From assembly GCA_028818695.1 (NCBI GenBank), contig JAPPNK010000002.1, positions 76,123-140,122 of the forward strand: a stretch of DNA of 64,000 bases, in the 5' to 3' direction. A program made the translations under genes and the position numbers. How positions within the stretch are numbered: the first letter of the stretch is position 1; every line of letters starts with the position of its first letter. Positions 16,258 to 24,971 of this stretch are shown piece by piece. Origin of the DNA: Candidatus Poribacteria bacterium (lineage in GTDB: Bacteria; Poribacteria; WGA-4E; GCA-2687025). Under the pieces are notes generated by a model. That model had not been told where the DNA came from. It did no database searches and worked only from the letters and a program-made list of their open reading frames with translations.

Positions 16258-17082
16258 ATGGCGAAGCGCGGTTACTGCTTCAACACCAGCACGATACGCA
16301 ATTGCGGTTTAAGCCCGATTGAAGAGATTCAGCTGGCGGGTCAAATCGGCTACGACGGCATTGAGCTCTGGACAGCGGAAATCTTTCGGCACCTGTCGGG
16401 CGGCGGCTCCTTAGACGATCTGCGCGCCGCGCTGGATTCAAATGGCGTGCAGGCGGTGAACCTGATCGCATTTTTTGCGTGGGCGGAGCCGGATCAGTTG
16501 GAACGCGAAGCGGCTTTGGAGGAGGCGCGCGTCGTCTTTGAGATGGCGGCCGCCTTGAATTGCCAGTATGTCGCCGCCCCGCCCGCCGGCGTGCGAGAGA
16601 TGAGCGTCCCCGCCGCCGACCTAGCGCCCCGTTATGCCGACCTCCAAAAAGCGACCGAAGACACGGGCGTTCTGCCGCTCTTGGAGTTCTGGGGCGGCGC
16701 GTCCACGCTCGGCTCCCTTCAAGACGCGCTGGACGTTCTCGACGCGCTCGGCGACCCGGACACGCGCATTCTCGCCGACGTGTTCCATATGTCCAAGTCG
16801 CCCGGCAGCGAGGCGTTGTTGAGCCGCCTGCGCGGGGAGCAGATCGGGCTGTTCCATGTGAACGACTACCCGAAGGCGGACGATCCAATGTCGCTCAACG
16901 ACAGCGACCGCGTCTATCCTGGGGACGGAGCGGCGCCCATCGCCGACATCGTCCGCCGTTTAGACGCGATCGGATACGCCGGCATGTGGTCGCTTGAGCT
17001 GTTCAATGAATCGTATGAGGCGAACGGCGCGGAACATGCAGCCCGCGTCGGCTTAGAAAAGACGCGCCGCGCGTTTAATTGA
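16258..17082 (+). CDS. Sugar phosphate isomerase/epimerase family TIM-barrel protein
   Basis: 274 aa of the xylose-isomerase-like TIM-barrel family (AP endonuclease 2 superfamily). It shows LAGQIGYDGIELWTAEIFRH, LLEFWGGASTLGS, RILADVFHMSKSPG and FHVNDYPKADDP, with the metal-binding Glu/Asp/His positions of these enzymes. The start follows AAAGGAG. It leads a plus-strand cluster with a Gfo/Idh oxidoreductase and an HPS-RraA fusion, which suggests it isomerises a sugar or cyclitol derivative. The exact substrate is unknown. Confidence 0.85.
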   Translation: MAKRGYCFNTSTIRNCGLSPIEEIQLAGQIGYDGIELWTAEIFRHLSGGGSLDDLRAALDSNGVQAVNLIAFFAWAEPDQLEREAALEEARVVFEMAAALNCQYVAAPPAGVREMSVPAADLAPRYADLQKATEDTGVLPLLEFWGGASTLGSLQDALDVLDALGDPDTRILADVFHMSKSPGSEALLSRLRGEQIGLFHVNDYPKADDPMSLNDSDRVYPGDGAAPIADIVRRLDAIGYAGMWSLELFNESYEANGAEHAARVGLEKTRRAFN

Positions 17083-17111
17083 GTTTTCGTTAGATCGTGA
17101 GAGGATGTTGA

Positions 17112-18173
17112 ATGTCAAGGTTTAAAGTGGGCGTCATCGGCGCGGGCGGAATCGTCGCCCGTCTGCATCTGCCGGACCTGGCGCGGAACGACAATTTTGA
17201 AGTGACGCTTGTCAGCGGGCGCAAGAAGCATCGTCTGGAGCATCTATGTTCCGCGTTCGATATTCCGCGCTATGCGACCGATTACGAGGCGGTCGTCGCG
17301 GACGATTCGATAGACGGGATCATCATCGGGACGCCGCATCCGCTGCATGTCCCATGGGGGCTGAAGGCGCTCGCGGCGGGAAAGCATGTGTTGATGCAGA
17401 AACCGCTGACGGGCGACATGGAGGAGGCGAACGCTTTTGTGGAGGCGGTTGAGGCAACCGACCGGACAGCGTTGTGCATGCCGCATTACGGCAACGACGT
17501 TTATACGCTGCGCAAGGTGTGCAAAAGCGGCGCCATCGGCAGAATCTCCGGCGCTCGTTTTCGGACAAGCCATGGCGGTCCAGAGATCTATTACGCCGAA
17601 ATACGCGATATTTTTGGCGAAAAAGACGACGACCTCTGGTTCTTTGACGCCAAACGCGCCAGCGTCGGCGCCCTGTTCGATATGGGCGTCTACTCCGTCT
17701 CGCAGTGCGTCGGCATTTTAGGCACAATGATGAACGTCACAGCGGTTGTCACAACCTTCGACAAGCCGACGGAGCTGGAGGACAACGCGACGCTCGTCAT
17801 GGAGACGGCGGAGGGCGGCGTCGTTTCCTGCGAGACGAGCTGGTGCGACCCCGCCCGAACCGGCGAGTATTCGATTCACGGGACGGCGGGCAAATTGACA
17901 AAACCGGGGCGGGACGGCGCCGCCGTGACGATGTGGACGCCCACCTCCTACACCCGCGAGAGCGCCCCGCTGAAGCTGACGCCGGTGGAGCTGAACGAGG
18001 GCGTCGGCGGACTGCATCAGCACTGGCTCGACTGCATACGCGAGGGAAAGCAGCCGCCGCTTGAAAACGCTTGGACGGCGCGGCATATCACGGAGATCAT
18101 GCTCGCCGGGCTGGAAGCCGGCAGAACAGGCAGACGCATTGAGTTGGCGACGACAGCGGAGAGTCCCGTTTAA
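17112..18173 (+). CDS. Gfo/Idh/MocA family NAD(P)-dependent oxidoreductase
   Basis: 353 aa. The dinucleotide-binding start FKVGVIGAGGIVARLHLPDL is followed by the family motif AGKHVLMQKPLTGDMEEA, where the usual E-K-P is Q-K-P. The alpha/beta C-terminal domain has DLWFFDAKRASVGALFDMGV. It probably oxidises a sugar, inositol-like or amino-sugar substrate. It sits 29 bp after the isomerase and 30 bp before the HPS-RraA gene, a likely single operon. Confidence 0.9.
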   Translation: MSRFKVGVIGAGGIVARLHLPDLARNDNFEVTLVSGRKKHRLEHLCSAFDIPRYATDYEAVVADDSIDGIIIGTPHPLHVPWGLKALAAGKHVLMQKPLTGDMEEANAFVEAVEATDRTALCMPHYGNDVYTLRKVCKSGAIGRISGARFRTSHGGPEIYYAEIRDIFGEKDDDLWFFDAKRASVGALFDMGVYSVSQCVGILGTMMNVTAVVTTFDKPTELEDNATLVMETAEGGVVSCETSWCDPARTGEYSIHGTAGKLTKPGRDGAAVTMWTPTSYTRESAPLKLTPVELNEGVGGLHQHWLDCIREGKQPPLENAWTARHITEIMLAGLEAGRTGRRIELATTAESPV

Positions 18174-18203
18174 ACAACGAGCGGGGAACGGAGGCGGTTC
18201 GAC

Positions 18204-19490
18204 ATGAAGCCTGTTGTGCAGTTGGCGCTAGATTTCATGAACCTGCCGCGCGCCTTGTCCGCCGCGGAGGCGGCGGTAGAGGGCGGCGTGGACTGGATCG
18301 AAGCGGGAACGCCGCTCATCAAGAGCGAGGGTCTGGAAGCGGTGCGGCAGCTGCGCGCCCGTTTCCGCCGGCATACGATCGTCGCCGACATGAAGACGAT
18401 GGACGCCGGGCGCGTCGAAGTGGAGATGGCGAGCAAAGCGGGCGCCGACATTGTGGGCGTTCTCGGCGCCGCCTCGGACGCAACCCTGCGCGAAAGCATC
18501 GAAGCCGCCGCCAACTACGGCAGCAAGATCATGGTCGACCTGATCGGCGCCGCCGACCCTGTCCAGCGCGCCTTGCGGGCGGCGGAGCTCGGCGCGGACT
18601 ATGTCGGCATCCACACCGCAATCGACGAACAGATGCGCGGCGCCGACCCGTTTGAGACGCTGGCGCGCGTCTGCGAAGCGTCCCCGGCGCCGGTTGCCGC
18701 GGCGGGCGGGCTTCATTCCGAAAACGCGGCGCTGGCGGTGGAAGCGGGAGCGTCTATCGTCATCGTCGGCGGAGCCATCGCCAAGGCGGAAGACCCGCGC
18801 GAAGCGGCGCGCGCCATCGTCCAAGCGGTCAAAACAGGCGCGCGCGTCCCGACCGATCTATTCAAACGCGCAGACGCCGACTCGATACGAGAAACGCTGT
18901 TGAAGGTCAGTACGTCGAACATCTCGGACGCGCAGCATCGGACAGGCGGGCTGCCGCGTCTTCGCCCTGTCGCGGAGGGTTTTAAAATGGCGGGCCGCGC
19001 TGTTACCGTCCGAACCTACCCTGGCGACTGGGCGAAGCCTGTCGAGGCGATCGACATTGCGGAGCCGGGCGATGTGATCGTCGTGGACGCCGGCGGACAT
19101 CCGAGCGCCGTCTGGGGCGAACTGGCGACGCACAGCGCCGAGGCGAAGGGCTTGGCGGGCGTTGTGGTGGACGGGGGAGTGCGCGATGTGGCGGAGATAC
19201 GCCGTCTGCGCTTCCCGACCTTCGCTCGTCATATCTTTCCGACGGCATGGGAGCCGAAGGGCATGGGCGAAATCAACGCGCCCATCCAGATCGGCGGCGT
19301 GACGGTTCGCCCGGGCGACTGGATCGTCGGGGACGACGACGGCGCGGTCGTCATTCCGTCCAAGTCGGCGCTGGAAACGGCAAACCGCGCCATGAGCGTC
19401 ATGGAGCTGGAAAACCGCCTGCGCCGCGAGATTGATGAGGGCGGAACGTTGAGCGAACTGACGGAGCTGATTAAGTGGGAAAAGAGATAG
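18204..19490 (+). CDS. Hexulose-6-phosphate synthase / RraA-family fusion
   Basis: 428 aa with two domains. Residues ~1-215 belong to the OMPDC suprafamily, with the D-x-K-x-x-D signature in VADMKTMDAG (D62, K64, D67) and the HPS-like DIVGVLGAASDATL and YVGIHTAIDEQ. Residues ~225-425 form an RraA/HMG-aldolase-like domain with HSAEAKGLAGVVVDGGVRD. HPS condenses formaldehyde with ribulose 5-phosphate or runs in reverse. The RraA fold includes RNase E regulators and 2-oxo-acid aldolases. The fused architecture is known in some archaea and bacteria. Overlaps the next gene by 16 nt. Confidence 0.88.
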   Translation: MKPVVQLALDFMNLPRALSAAEAAVEGGVDWIEAGTPLIKSEGLEAVRQLRARFRRHTIVADMKTMDAGRVEVEMASKAGADIVGVLGAASDATLRESIEAAANYGSKIMVDLIGAADPVQRALRAAELGADYVGIHTAIDEQMRGADPFETLARVCEASPAPVAAAGGLHSENAALAVEAGASIVIVGGAIAKAEDPREAARAIVQAVKTGARVPTDLFKRADADSIRETLLKVSTSNISDAQHRTGGLPRLRPVAEGFKMAGRAVTVRTYPGDWAKPVEAIDIAEPGDVIVVDAGGHPSAVWGELATHSAEAKGLAGVVVDGGVRDVAEIRRLRFPTFARHIFPTAWEPKGMGEINAPIQIGGVTVRPGDWIVGDDDGAVVIPSKSALETANRAMSVMELENRLRREIDEGGTLSELTELIKWEKR

Positions 19491-20401
19491 GCGGCGCATG
19501 CTTGATTGTCGGTCCGGGGGCTACCGGCTTGCTGTTTGCGTCTCGTCTGGGCGGGGCGTTGTTGGATTGCCGGGCGGATCGGGCGAAGCGTTTGAACCGC
19601 GCGGGCGTTTGCGTGGAGAGCGGCGGCGTTGAGCGGCGTTTTGATCCGCGCGTCTATTCGGACCCGTCCGCCGTGGAGTTTGAGCCTGACTGGGTTCTGT
19701 TCGCAGTGAAAGCGTATTCGACGGAGGAAGCGGCCGCCTTTGCGGCGCCGGCGGTTTCGCCAGGCGCTTACGCCGTAACCTTGCAGAACGGCGTCGGCAA
19801 CGCGGAGATTTTGGCGTCGGCATACGGCGCGGAGCGCGTCTTGGCAGGCTCCACCTCCGAGGGCGCATGGCTTGTTCGAGAAGGAGTCGCGCGGCATGCC
19901 GGGTCGGGAACCACAACGGTCGGCGCGCTGTCGGAGGTCTCGTCGGAGGCGGCGGAGCGTTTTGCAGGAACGCTGCGCGCCGCCGGCTTTGACGCAAAAA
20001 TAGCCCCCGACTGGGAGGCGTCTGTCTGGGCGAAGGCGGTTGTGAACGCGGCGGTGAACCCGATCACGGCGCTGCTGGGCGTCCCAAACGGCGAGGTGAG
20101 CCGAATTCAGCCGCTGCGCCGTCTCGCCGCCCGCGTTATCAAGGAGGCGTCCAGAGCCGCCGAAGCGCGCGGCGTCCAGCTTCCGCCCGACCTGCCGAAG
20201 CGTATGCTGGAGGTGTGTCAAAAAACGGCGCAGAATCGCTCATCCATGCTCCAGGATGCGCTGCGCGGTTCACGTACCGAGTTGGAGCAGATCAACGGCG
20301 CGCTCCTGCGCGAAGCCTCGGCGCATGGCGTTCCCGCGCCCGCCTTGAAGGCGTTGACCGAGCTGGCGCGCGCCCAGACGCAGATAGGAGTTTCAGTTTG
20401 A
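19475..20401 (+). CDS. Ketopantoate reductase (PanE/ApbA) family protein
   Basis: 308 aa. The NADPH loop is LIVGPGATGLLFASRLGG, followed by WVLFAVKAYSTEEAAAF and TLQNGVGNAEIL. The catalytic Lys/Asn region is VWAKAVVNAAVNPITALLGV, and SSMLQDALRGSRTELEQING is the C-terminal substrate motif. It could make pantoate for coenzyme A, or act on another 2-oxo acid in this pathway cluster. It starts inside the end of the HPS-RraA gene, and its own stop overlaps the glyA start. Confidence 0.88.
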   Translation: MGKEIGGACLIVGPGATGLLFASRLGGALLDCRADRAKRLNRAGVCVESGGVERRFDPRVYSDPSAVEFEPDWVLFAVKAYSTEEAAAFAAPAVSPGAYAVTLQNGVGNAEILASAYGAERVLAGSTSEGAWLVREGVARHAGSGTTTVGALSEVSSEAAERFAGTLRAAGFDAKIAPDWEASVWAKAVVNAAVNPITALLGVPNGEVSRIQPLRRLAARVIKEASRAAEARGVQLPPDLPKRMLEVCQKTAQNRSSMLQDALRGSRTELEQINGALLREASAHGVPAPALKALTELARAQTQIGVSV

Positions 20402-21684
20402 GCGTTGCGGTAAAACATGTAGACGCTTTTCATCGTTCATTGAGCGGCATAGACCCTGAAGCGGCGCGTATTTTGGAGGGCGACCTGCGCCGTCAGCGCG
20501 GCAACGCCGTTCTCATCCCGTCTGAAAATTACGCCAGCCCAGCCGTTCTAGCGGCGCAGGGCAGCGTCATGACAAACAAGTATGCCGAAGGTTACCCCGG
20601 CAGCCGGTACTACAACGGCTGCGAATGGATGGACGCCATCGAATCGCTGGTGATTGAGCGGACGAAGGCTCTTTTCAATGCGGAGCATGTGAACGCGCAG
20701 ACCCATTCAGGTTCGCAGGCGAATGTTGCGGCGTTTCAGGCGCTGCTGGAACCCGGCGACCGCATTTTGTCGATGCAGTTGAGCCATGGCGGGCATTTGA
20801 GCCACGGGCTTGCGCAGAACATTGCCGGGAAGTTATACGATGTCGCTTTTTACGGCGTGGAGGAAGAGACGGGGCGCATCGATCTCAACAAGGTCGCCGA
20901 TCTGGCGGAGAGCCATCGCCCGCGCTTGATCATCGTCGGCGGGAGCGCCTATCCGCGCCTCATCGACTTCGCTCCCTGGCGCGAGATCGCCGATTCGGTT
21001 GGCGCGCATCTCTTGGCGGACATTGCCCATATCGCCGGTCTGATCGCCGGCGGCGTTCATCCCAGCCCGTTTGGGCATGCCGATGTTGTGACGACGACGA
21101 CGCATAAGACGTTGCGCGGCCCGCGCGGCGCGCTTGTCATGTGCAGAGCCGACCTCGCCTCCGCCATCGACCGCGCTGTGTTTCCAGGCTTGCAGGGCGG
21201 CCCGTTCATGCATGCGATGGCGGCGCGGGCGGTGAACCTGAAGGAGGCGATGGAGCCGTCTTTTAAGGAGTATGCGGCGCAAGTTGTGAAGAACGCAGCC
21301 GCCTTAGCCGACGGACTGCTCTCCGCCGGCTTTGAACTGGTGAGCGGCGGAACGGACAACCATCTCATGCTGGTCGATCTTCGGAAGCGTCCTTTTAGCG
21401 GCAAGCGCGCCGCCGACAGGCTGGAAGAGGCGGGAATCATTGTGAACCGCAACTCCATCCCGAACGACCCTCGTTCGCCGTTTGTGACGAGCGGCTTGCG
21501 TCCGGGCAGCCCCGCCTTGACGACGCGCGGCATGGGCGAATCGGAGATGCGCTTCATCGCCGAACGAATGGCCGCCGCGGTGAAGCAGTCGACGGGAGAG
21601 AAGGGGCGGGCGGCGATCCGCGCCGAGGTGAAGGAGCTGTGCGCCCGTTTTCCGATCTATCCCGACATCTCCTACCTGTCCTGA
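20398..21684 (+). CDS. glyA: Serine hydroxymethyltransferase
   Basis: Interconverts serine and glycine with tetrahydrofolate one-carbon transfer. PLP-binding Lys ~237 lies in TTTTHKTLRGPRGA; IPSENYASPAVL, KYAEGYPGSRYYNGCEWMD and GLRPGSPALTTRGM are family landmarks. No ATG fits. TTG at 20398 overlaps the panE stop (TTGA) and has ATAGGAG 7 nt upstream, giving 428 aa, the normal length. A longer GTG start at 20215 would overlap panE by 187 nt and is unlikely. Confidence 0.93.
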   Translation: MSVAVKHVDAFHRSLSGIDPEAARILEGDLRRQRGNAVLIPSENYASPAVLAAQGSVMTNKYAEGYPGSRYYNGCEWMDAIESLVIERTKALFNAEHVNAQTHSGSQANVAAFQALLEPGDRILSMQLSHGGHLSHGLAQNIAGKLYDVAFYGVEEETGRIDLNKVADLAESHRPRLIIVGGSAYPRLIDFAPWREIADSVGAHLLADIAHIAGLIAGGVHPSPFGHADVVTTTTHKTLRGPRGALVMCRADLASAIDRAVFPGLQGGPFMHAMAARAVNLKEAMEPSFKEYAAQVVKNAAALADGLLSAGFELVSGGTDNHLMLVDLRKRPFSGKRAADRLEEAGIIVNRNSIPNDPRSPFVTSGLRPGSPALTTRGMGESEMRFIAERMAAAVKQSTGEKGRAAIRAEVKELCARFPIYPDISYLS

Positions 21685-21745
21685 CCAGCCTTTAAGCTGG
21701 ACATGGAAGCGGGCTAGACCTTTCAAGGCGGGAATCCAGAAGCGG
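21681..21745. repeat. Partial family D and family A repeats
   Basis: CTGACCAGCCTTTAAGCTGG, then ACATG, resembles family D and can form a small hairpin. GGCGGGAATCCAGAAGC at 21727 is half of family A. They lie between the convergent glyA and lipoprotein genes. Confidence 0.45.
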
Positions 21746-21795
21746 CGCAGAACTTGTCCGCGCGCGGAGAAACCTCGCTGAACGGCCGCGCCGCG

Positions 21796-22689
21796 CTAGT
21801 CAGACAACTTGCCTTTCGCCTCCACCTCCATCAGAAGCGGTATCGAGGCGAAGGTTCCGTCTTCAAGCGTCGTCTCTAAGTCGGCTTGCAGCTCCGTCCG
21901 CGCCTTGTAATTGACCAGCAAGCCTGTCTTTTCGTCGATGGTATAATTGGCTCGGTAGGTTCCTTGCATGTTCCGGTACTGCGCCTCAAACTGAGGCGCG
22001 CCGGCGAACGCCATATGGACGGGTCCAACGGCTTTGAGAAGTCCATGCGCCTCAATCAACGCTTTCCCGCCTGATCGCTTTTCCAACGCGCACTTCACAG
22101 ACGTCTGGACGCCCGGCATTGGCTCCAACTGGACATTCCAAACATCGCCGACCTCCCGCTTCCCAGGAGGAATATGCAGAAAGCGCTGCGACGTCTGATA
22201 GGTTTTCATGCTGAAAATGAGAAACAGATCGACCGAAAAGTCTGCCCGCTCCGATTTAGGCCGGGCAGGCGTTTTGGCTAGGCTCGACTCGATCAGCGCT
22301 TGTATCGGCGGCGGCTGAACAATATTGCCGCTTTCGTCCGCTTTAAAGGTAAAGCTTGCGCTATGCCGTAGGCGACGCGACCCGATGATGATCGTCGGAC
22401 GACCACTCTCGCTACTAGTGGCTTTCTGGCTTGCGCCGTTGTAGGTTCCGAGCGTTCCGTCCTTCTCTTTTTTGAATAGGATTTTGCCCTCTATCTTCCG
22501 CTGTTCAAAGACCTGTAGCGCGCCGCTGGGCGCGTTGATCTGAATATTCGTCTCTATCGTATCCTCCGCTTTGTAGGAAATGCCCTCGGTTGGACGCAGC
22601 TGATAGGAAAACGGCTCTGAATCGCCGCAGCCAAACGCCCAAAACAACGGCGCGGCGAACAGGATGAGAAGAGGTTCCTTAAAGCGCAT
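21796..22689 (-). CDS. Lipoprotein, 297 aa, paralogue of the next gene
   Basis: The signal sequence MRFKEPLLILFAAPLFWAFG ends at Cys21, a plausible lipidation site (AFGC-GDS). The mature protein is beta-rich. Landmarks shared with the neighbour are LKPxPGVQT, VHMAFAGAPQFEAQYRN and TELQADLETTLEDGT. No known domain recognised. It sits 16 nt downstream of its paralogue and is probably co-transcribed. Likely attached to the periplasmic face of a membrane. Confidence 0.75.
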   Translation of the reverse strand: MRFKEPLLILFAAPLFWAFGCGDSEPFSYQLRPTEGISYKAEDTIETNIQINAPSGALQVFEQRKIEGKILFKKEKDGTLGTYNGASQKATSSESGRPTIIIGSRRLRHSASFTFKADESGNIVQPPPIQALIESSLAKTPARPKSERADFSVDLFLIFSMKTYQTSQRFLHIPPGKREVGDVWNVQLEPMPGVQTSVKCALEKRSGGKALIEAHGLLKAVGPVHMAFAGAPQFEAQYRNMQGTYRANYTIDEKTGLLVNYKARTELQADLETTLEDGTFASIPLLMEVEAKGKLSD

Positions 22690-22705
22690 CGTTCATTCCT
22701 CTCAT

Positions 22706-23623
22706 TTATTCAAACAACGAGCCTTTCGCCTCCACCTCCATCAGAAGCGGTATCAAGGCGGAGGTTCCGTCTTCAAGCGCCGTCTCTAAATCGGCTTGCA
22801 GTTCCGTCCGCGCCTCGTACTCGACCGGCAAGCCTGTCTTTTCGTCGATGATATAAACGGCGCGGTAGGAGCCTTGCGTGTTCCGATATTGCGCCTCAAA
22901 CTGAGGCGCGCCGGCAAACGCCATATGGACGGATCCGCCGGCGTTCAGAGAGCCGACGGCATGAACCCGCTTCTGTCCGTCTTCGCCGCCTTTTATTTCG
23001 CAGTTTGCCGTCGTCTGAACGCCCGGCAGCGGCTTCAAGACGGCGTTCCAGACGCTTCCAACCGGAAGCGCTTCATCAGGGATATGCATGAACCGCTGCG
23101 ACGCCAAATAGGTTTTCAAGCTCGCGTTCAAAAACAGCTCCGCCGCAAACGCCGGCCAATTCGATTTGGGCGGCAGGTCTATCTCTTTTAGATTCGACTC
23201 GACCATTCCGAGTATGATCGGCGGCTGAACGATCTTGCCGCCGCTGTCCCATTTCGCTGTGAAACCTGTCTCCATGAACCCATGCGCGACGTCCAGCCGT
23301 TCAAAATCGATCTTATCCAGCCCGCCTCCGACGCTGCGGCCTCCTGTGCGAATATAGAAGTGGCTTCGACCGACGCCTCTGAAGCTGTAGGTTCCGAGCG
23401 TTTCGTCCCCGTCTTTTTTAAACTGAACAAGACCTCCTAGCTTCCGCTTCATGGTTGCCTTGTAACGCCTGCCGGACGGAGCGATCTTGATAGTGACTTT
23501 TAGCGTGTCCTCCGTGCCGCAGTAACCGCGCGGGACGGGGGGTCTCTCGTTGGAGTCGCCGCAGCCAAACGCCCAAAACAACGGCGCGGCGAACAGAACA
23601 AGCATAGCGCGGCGAAAACGCAT
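22706..23623 (-). CDS. Lipoprotein, 305 aa, tandem paralogue
   Basis: The start at 23623 is chosen because GAAAGGAAAG precedes it; the longer frame to 24097 is an arginine-rich shadow of the divergent dehydrogenase. The signal MRFRRAMLVLFAAPLFWAFG then Cys is nearly the same as in the 21796-22689 protein. The C-terminal third is highly conserved between the two, while the first third has diverged, typical of a tandem duplication with a variable N-terminal region. Function unknown. Confidence 0.78.
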   Translation of the reverse strand: MRFRRAMLVLFAAPLFWAFGCGDSNERPPVPRGYCGTEDTLKVTIKIAPSGRRYKATMKRKLGGLVQFKKDGDETLGTYSFRGVGRSHFYIRTGGRSVGGGLDKIDFERLDVAHGFMETGFTAKWDSGGKIVQPPIILGMVESNLKEIDLPPKSNWPAFAAELFLNASLKTYLASQRFMHIPDEALPVGSVWNAVLKPLPGVQTTANCEIKGGEDGQKRVHAVGSLNAGGSVHMAFAGAPQFEAQYRNTQGSYRAVYIIDEKTGLPVEYEARTELQADLETALEDGTSALIPLLMEVEAKGSLFE

Positions 23624-23709
23624 CGGGGTCTTTCCTTTCATATGATGAGACGCAACGCCGACATATTCTACATCATTGTTTCTATTTGTCCATAAGGCAT
23701 ATTGGCCGC

Positions 23710-23737
23710 TTGACTGCGCGGCGGCTTTTGATAGAAT
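23710..23737 (+). promoter_or_regulatory. Sigma-70-like promoter for the MDR dehydrogenase
   Basis: TTGACT (23710-23715), a 16-nt spacer and TAGAAT (23732-23737) lie about 39 nt before the start codon at 23776. Confidence 0.6.
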
Positions 23738-23775
23738 GCGGTTCAGGAACGCCGCTTTTCGAAACGGAGAAATCC

Positions 23776-24747
23776 ATGCCGCTAGAGCTGATTGCGACCG
23801 CGCCCAGAACGCCAGAGCTGCGCGAATATGAGGACGGACCTGTCCCTGACGGACGAGTGCGCGTTCAGGTGGAATTCGGCGCGCCGAAGCACGGAACCGA
23901 AATGACCGAATATAGAGCGAACCGCGGGAGCCGATTCCCAAGAGGACTCGGCAACATGTGCGTCGGACGAATCGTCGAGATCGGCGGCGGCGTGGAAGGT
24001 TTTGAGATTGGAGAGCGCGTCGCCGGTTATGGAAGCCTGCGCGAGACGCACACCTGGGGCGCCGGCTCCGTTTTGAAGATGTCGGAGCGCATGACATGGA
24101 AAGAGGCGGTCTGTTACGACCCTGCGCATTTTGCGTTGGGCGGCGTCAGGGACGGAAACGCGCGGGCGGGCGATCATGTCGCCGTGTTCGGGCTGGGCGC
24201 GCTTGGGCAGATGTCGGCGCAGTTTGCGCGGCTTTCAGGCGCGGACACGGTGAGCCTCATCGATCCGATCGAGGCGCGGCGGCAGGCTGCGTTGAACGCG
24301 GGGGCAGATTTCGCCTTTGACGCGGACCCTGAAGTTGCCGTTTCTGGGTTAAAGGAGGTCAGCGGCGGGCGGGGACCCGACCTGATCATCGAAACGAGCG
24401 CGAATTACCGGGCGCTGGACACAGCTCTGCGCGCGCTCGCTTACGGCGGAACGATCGCGTATATGGGCTGGCCGAAGGAGTGCGAGGGCGGGCTGGACTT
24501 CGGCGCAAAGGCGCATTTTGAGGTCCCGAATATGATCTTCACCCGCGCATGCAGCGAACCGAACCGCGACCATCCGCGCTGGAGTTTTCAACGCATCAGG
24601 GAGACATGCTGGAGCTGGTTGAACGCGGGAAAGCTGCGCTGCGAGGAGATTGTCTCGCCTGTGGTTCCGTTTAAGGAAGTTGTAGAAGCGTATCGGAGCA
24701 TTGACGAGGCGCCTGAATTGAGCGTCAAATTAGGAGTCGCGTTTTAG
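23776..24747 (+). CDS. MDR-superfamily (zinc-type) dehydrogenase, 323 aa
   Basis: Paralogue of 6448-7455. The N-terminal domain has FGAPKHGTEMTEYRANRGSR and IVEIGGGVEGFEIGERV. The Rossmann loop is VAVFGLGALGQMSAQFARL, followed by SLIDPIEARRQAAL. The motif DHPRWSFQRIRETCWSWLNA matches the region HARWSFRRQAELFYTYVERG in the paralogue. The start at 23776 follows ACGGAGA. Likely NAD(P)-dependent oxidation of an alcohol or sugar; the catalytic-Cys region is atypical. It has its own promoter. Confidence 0.82.
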   Translation: MPLELIATAPRTPELREYEDGPVPDGRVRVQVEFGAPKHGTEMTEYRANRGSRFPRGLGNMCVGRIVEIGGGVEGFEIGERVAGYGSLRETHTWGAGSVLKMSERMTWKEAVCYDPAHFALGGVRDGNARAGDHVAVFGLGALGQMSAQFARLSGADTVSLIDPIEARRQAALNAGADFAFDADPEVAVSGLKEVSGGRGPDLIIETSANYRALDTALRALAYGGTIAYMGWPKECEGGLDFGAKAHFEVPNMIFTRACSEPNRDHPRWSFQRIRETCWSWLNAGKLRCEEIVSPVVPFKEVVEAYRSIDEAPELSVKLGVAF

Positions 24748-24971
24748 CGGCGCTGCCGATTTAGGCGCAGGGCGCTGAAGAATAAGGCGCCGTCGGTCTA
24801 AAACGCGGCGAAATCGGCGTTTTTGGAGCGGGATGTTCGGCACAATGTTTGCGTCTCTTAGGTTGATGGCGAAGCGGGGCGCTCATGAAGCGTTTCAAAG
24901 GTGATTGCAATACAGCCCCGCTGATGTCATCATCATCAATGCAACGCCTGTATCCACTGAGGAGACTTAAT
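24748..24971. other. Intergenic leader before outer-membrane protein gene
   Basis: A 224-bp gap with GC-rich inverted segments around GGCGCAGGGCGCTGAAGAAT. No gene or confident promoter seen. Confidence 0.35.

Noticed and set aside
20215-20397. Longer glyA start at GTG 20215
   Set aside because: It would overlap panE by 187 nt and add residues not found in serine hydroxymethyltransferases; TTG 20398 has ATAGGAG.
23624-24097. N-terminal extension of the second lipoprotein up to 24097
   Set aside because: It is arginine-rich, overlaps the divergent dehydrogenase, and the ATG at 23623 has both a ribosome site and a signal peptide.
24748-24840. Possible terminator after the second dehydrogenase
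   Set aside because: GC-rich inverted segments are short and interrupted, and there is no T run.
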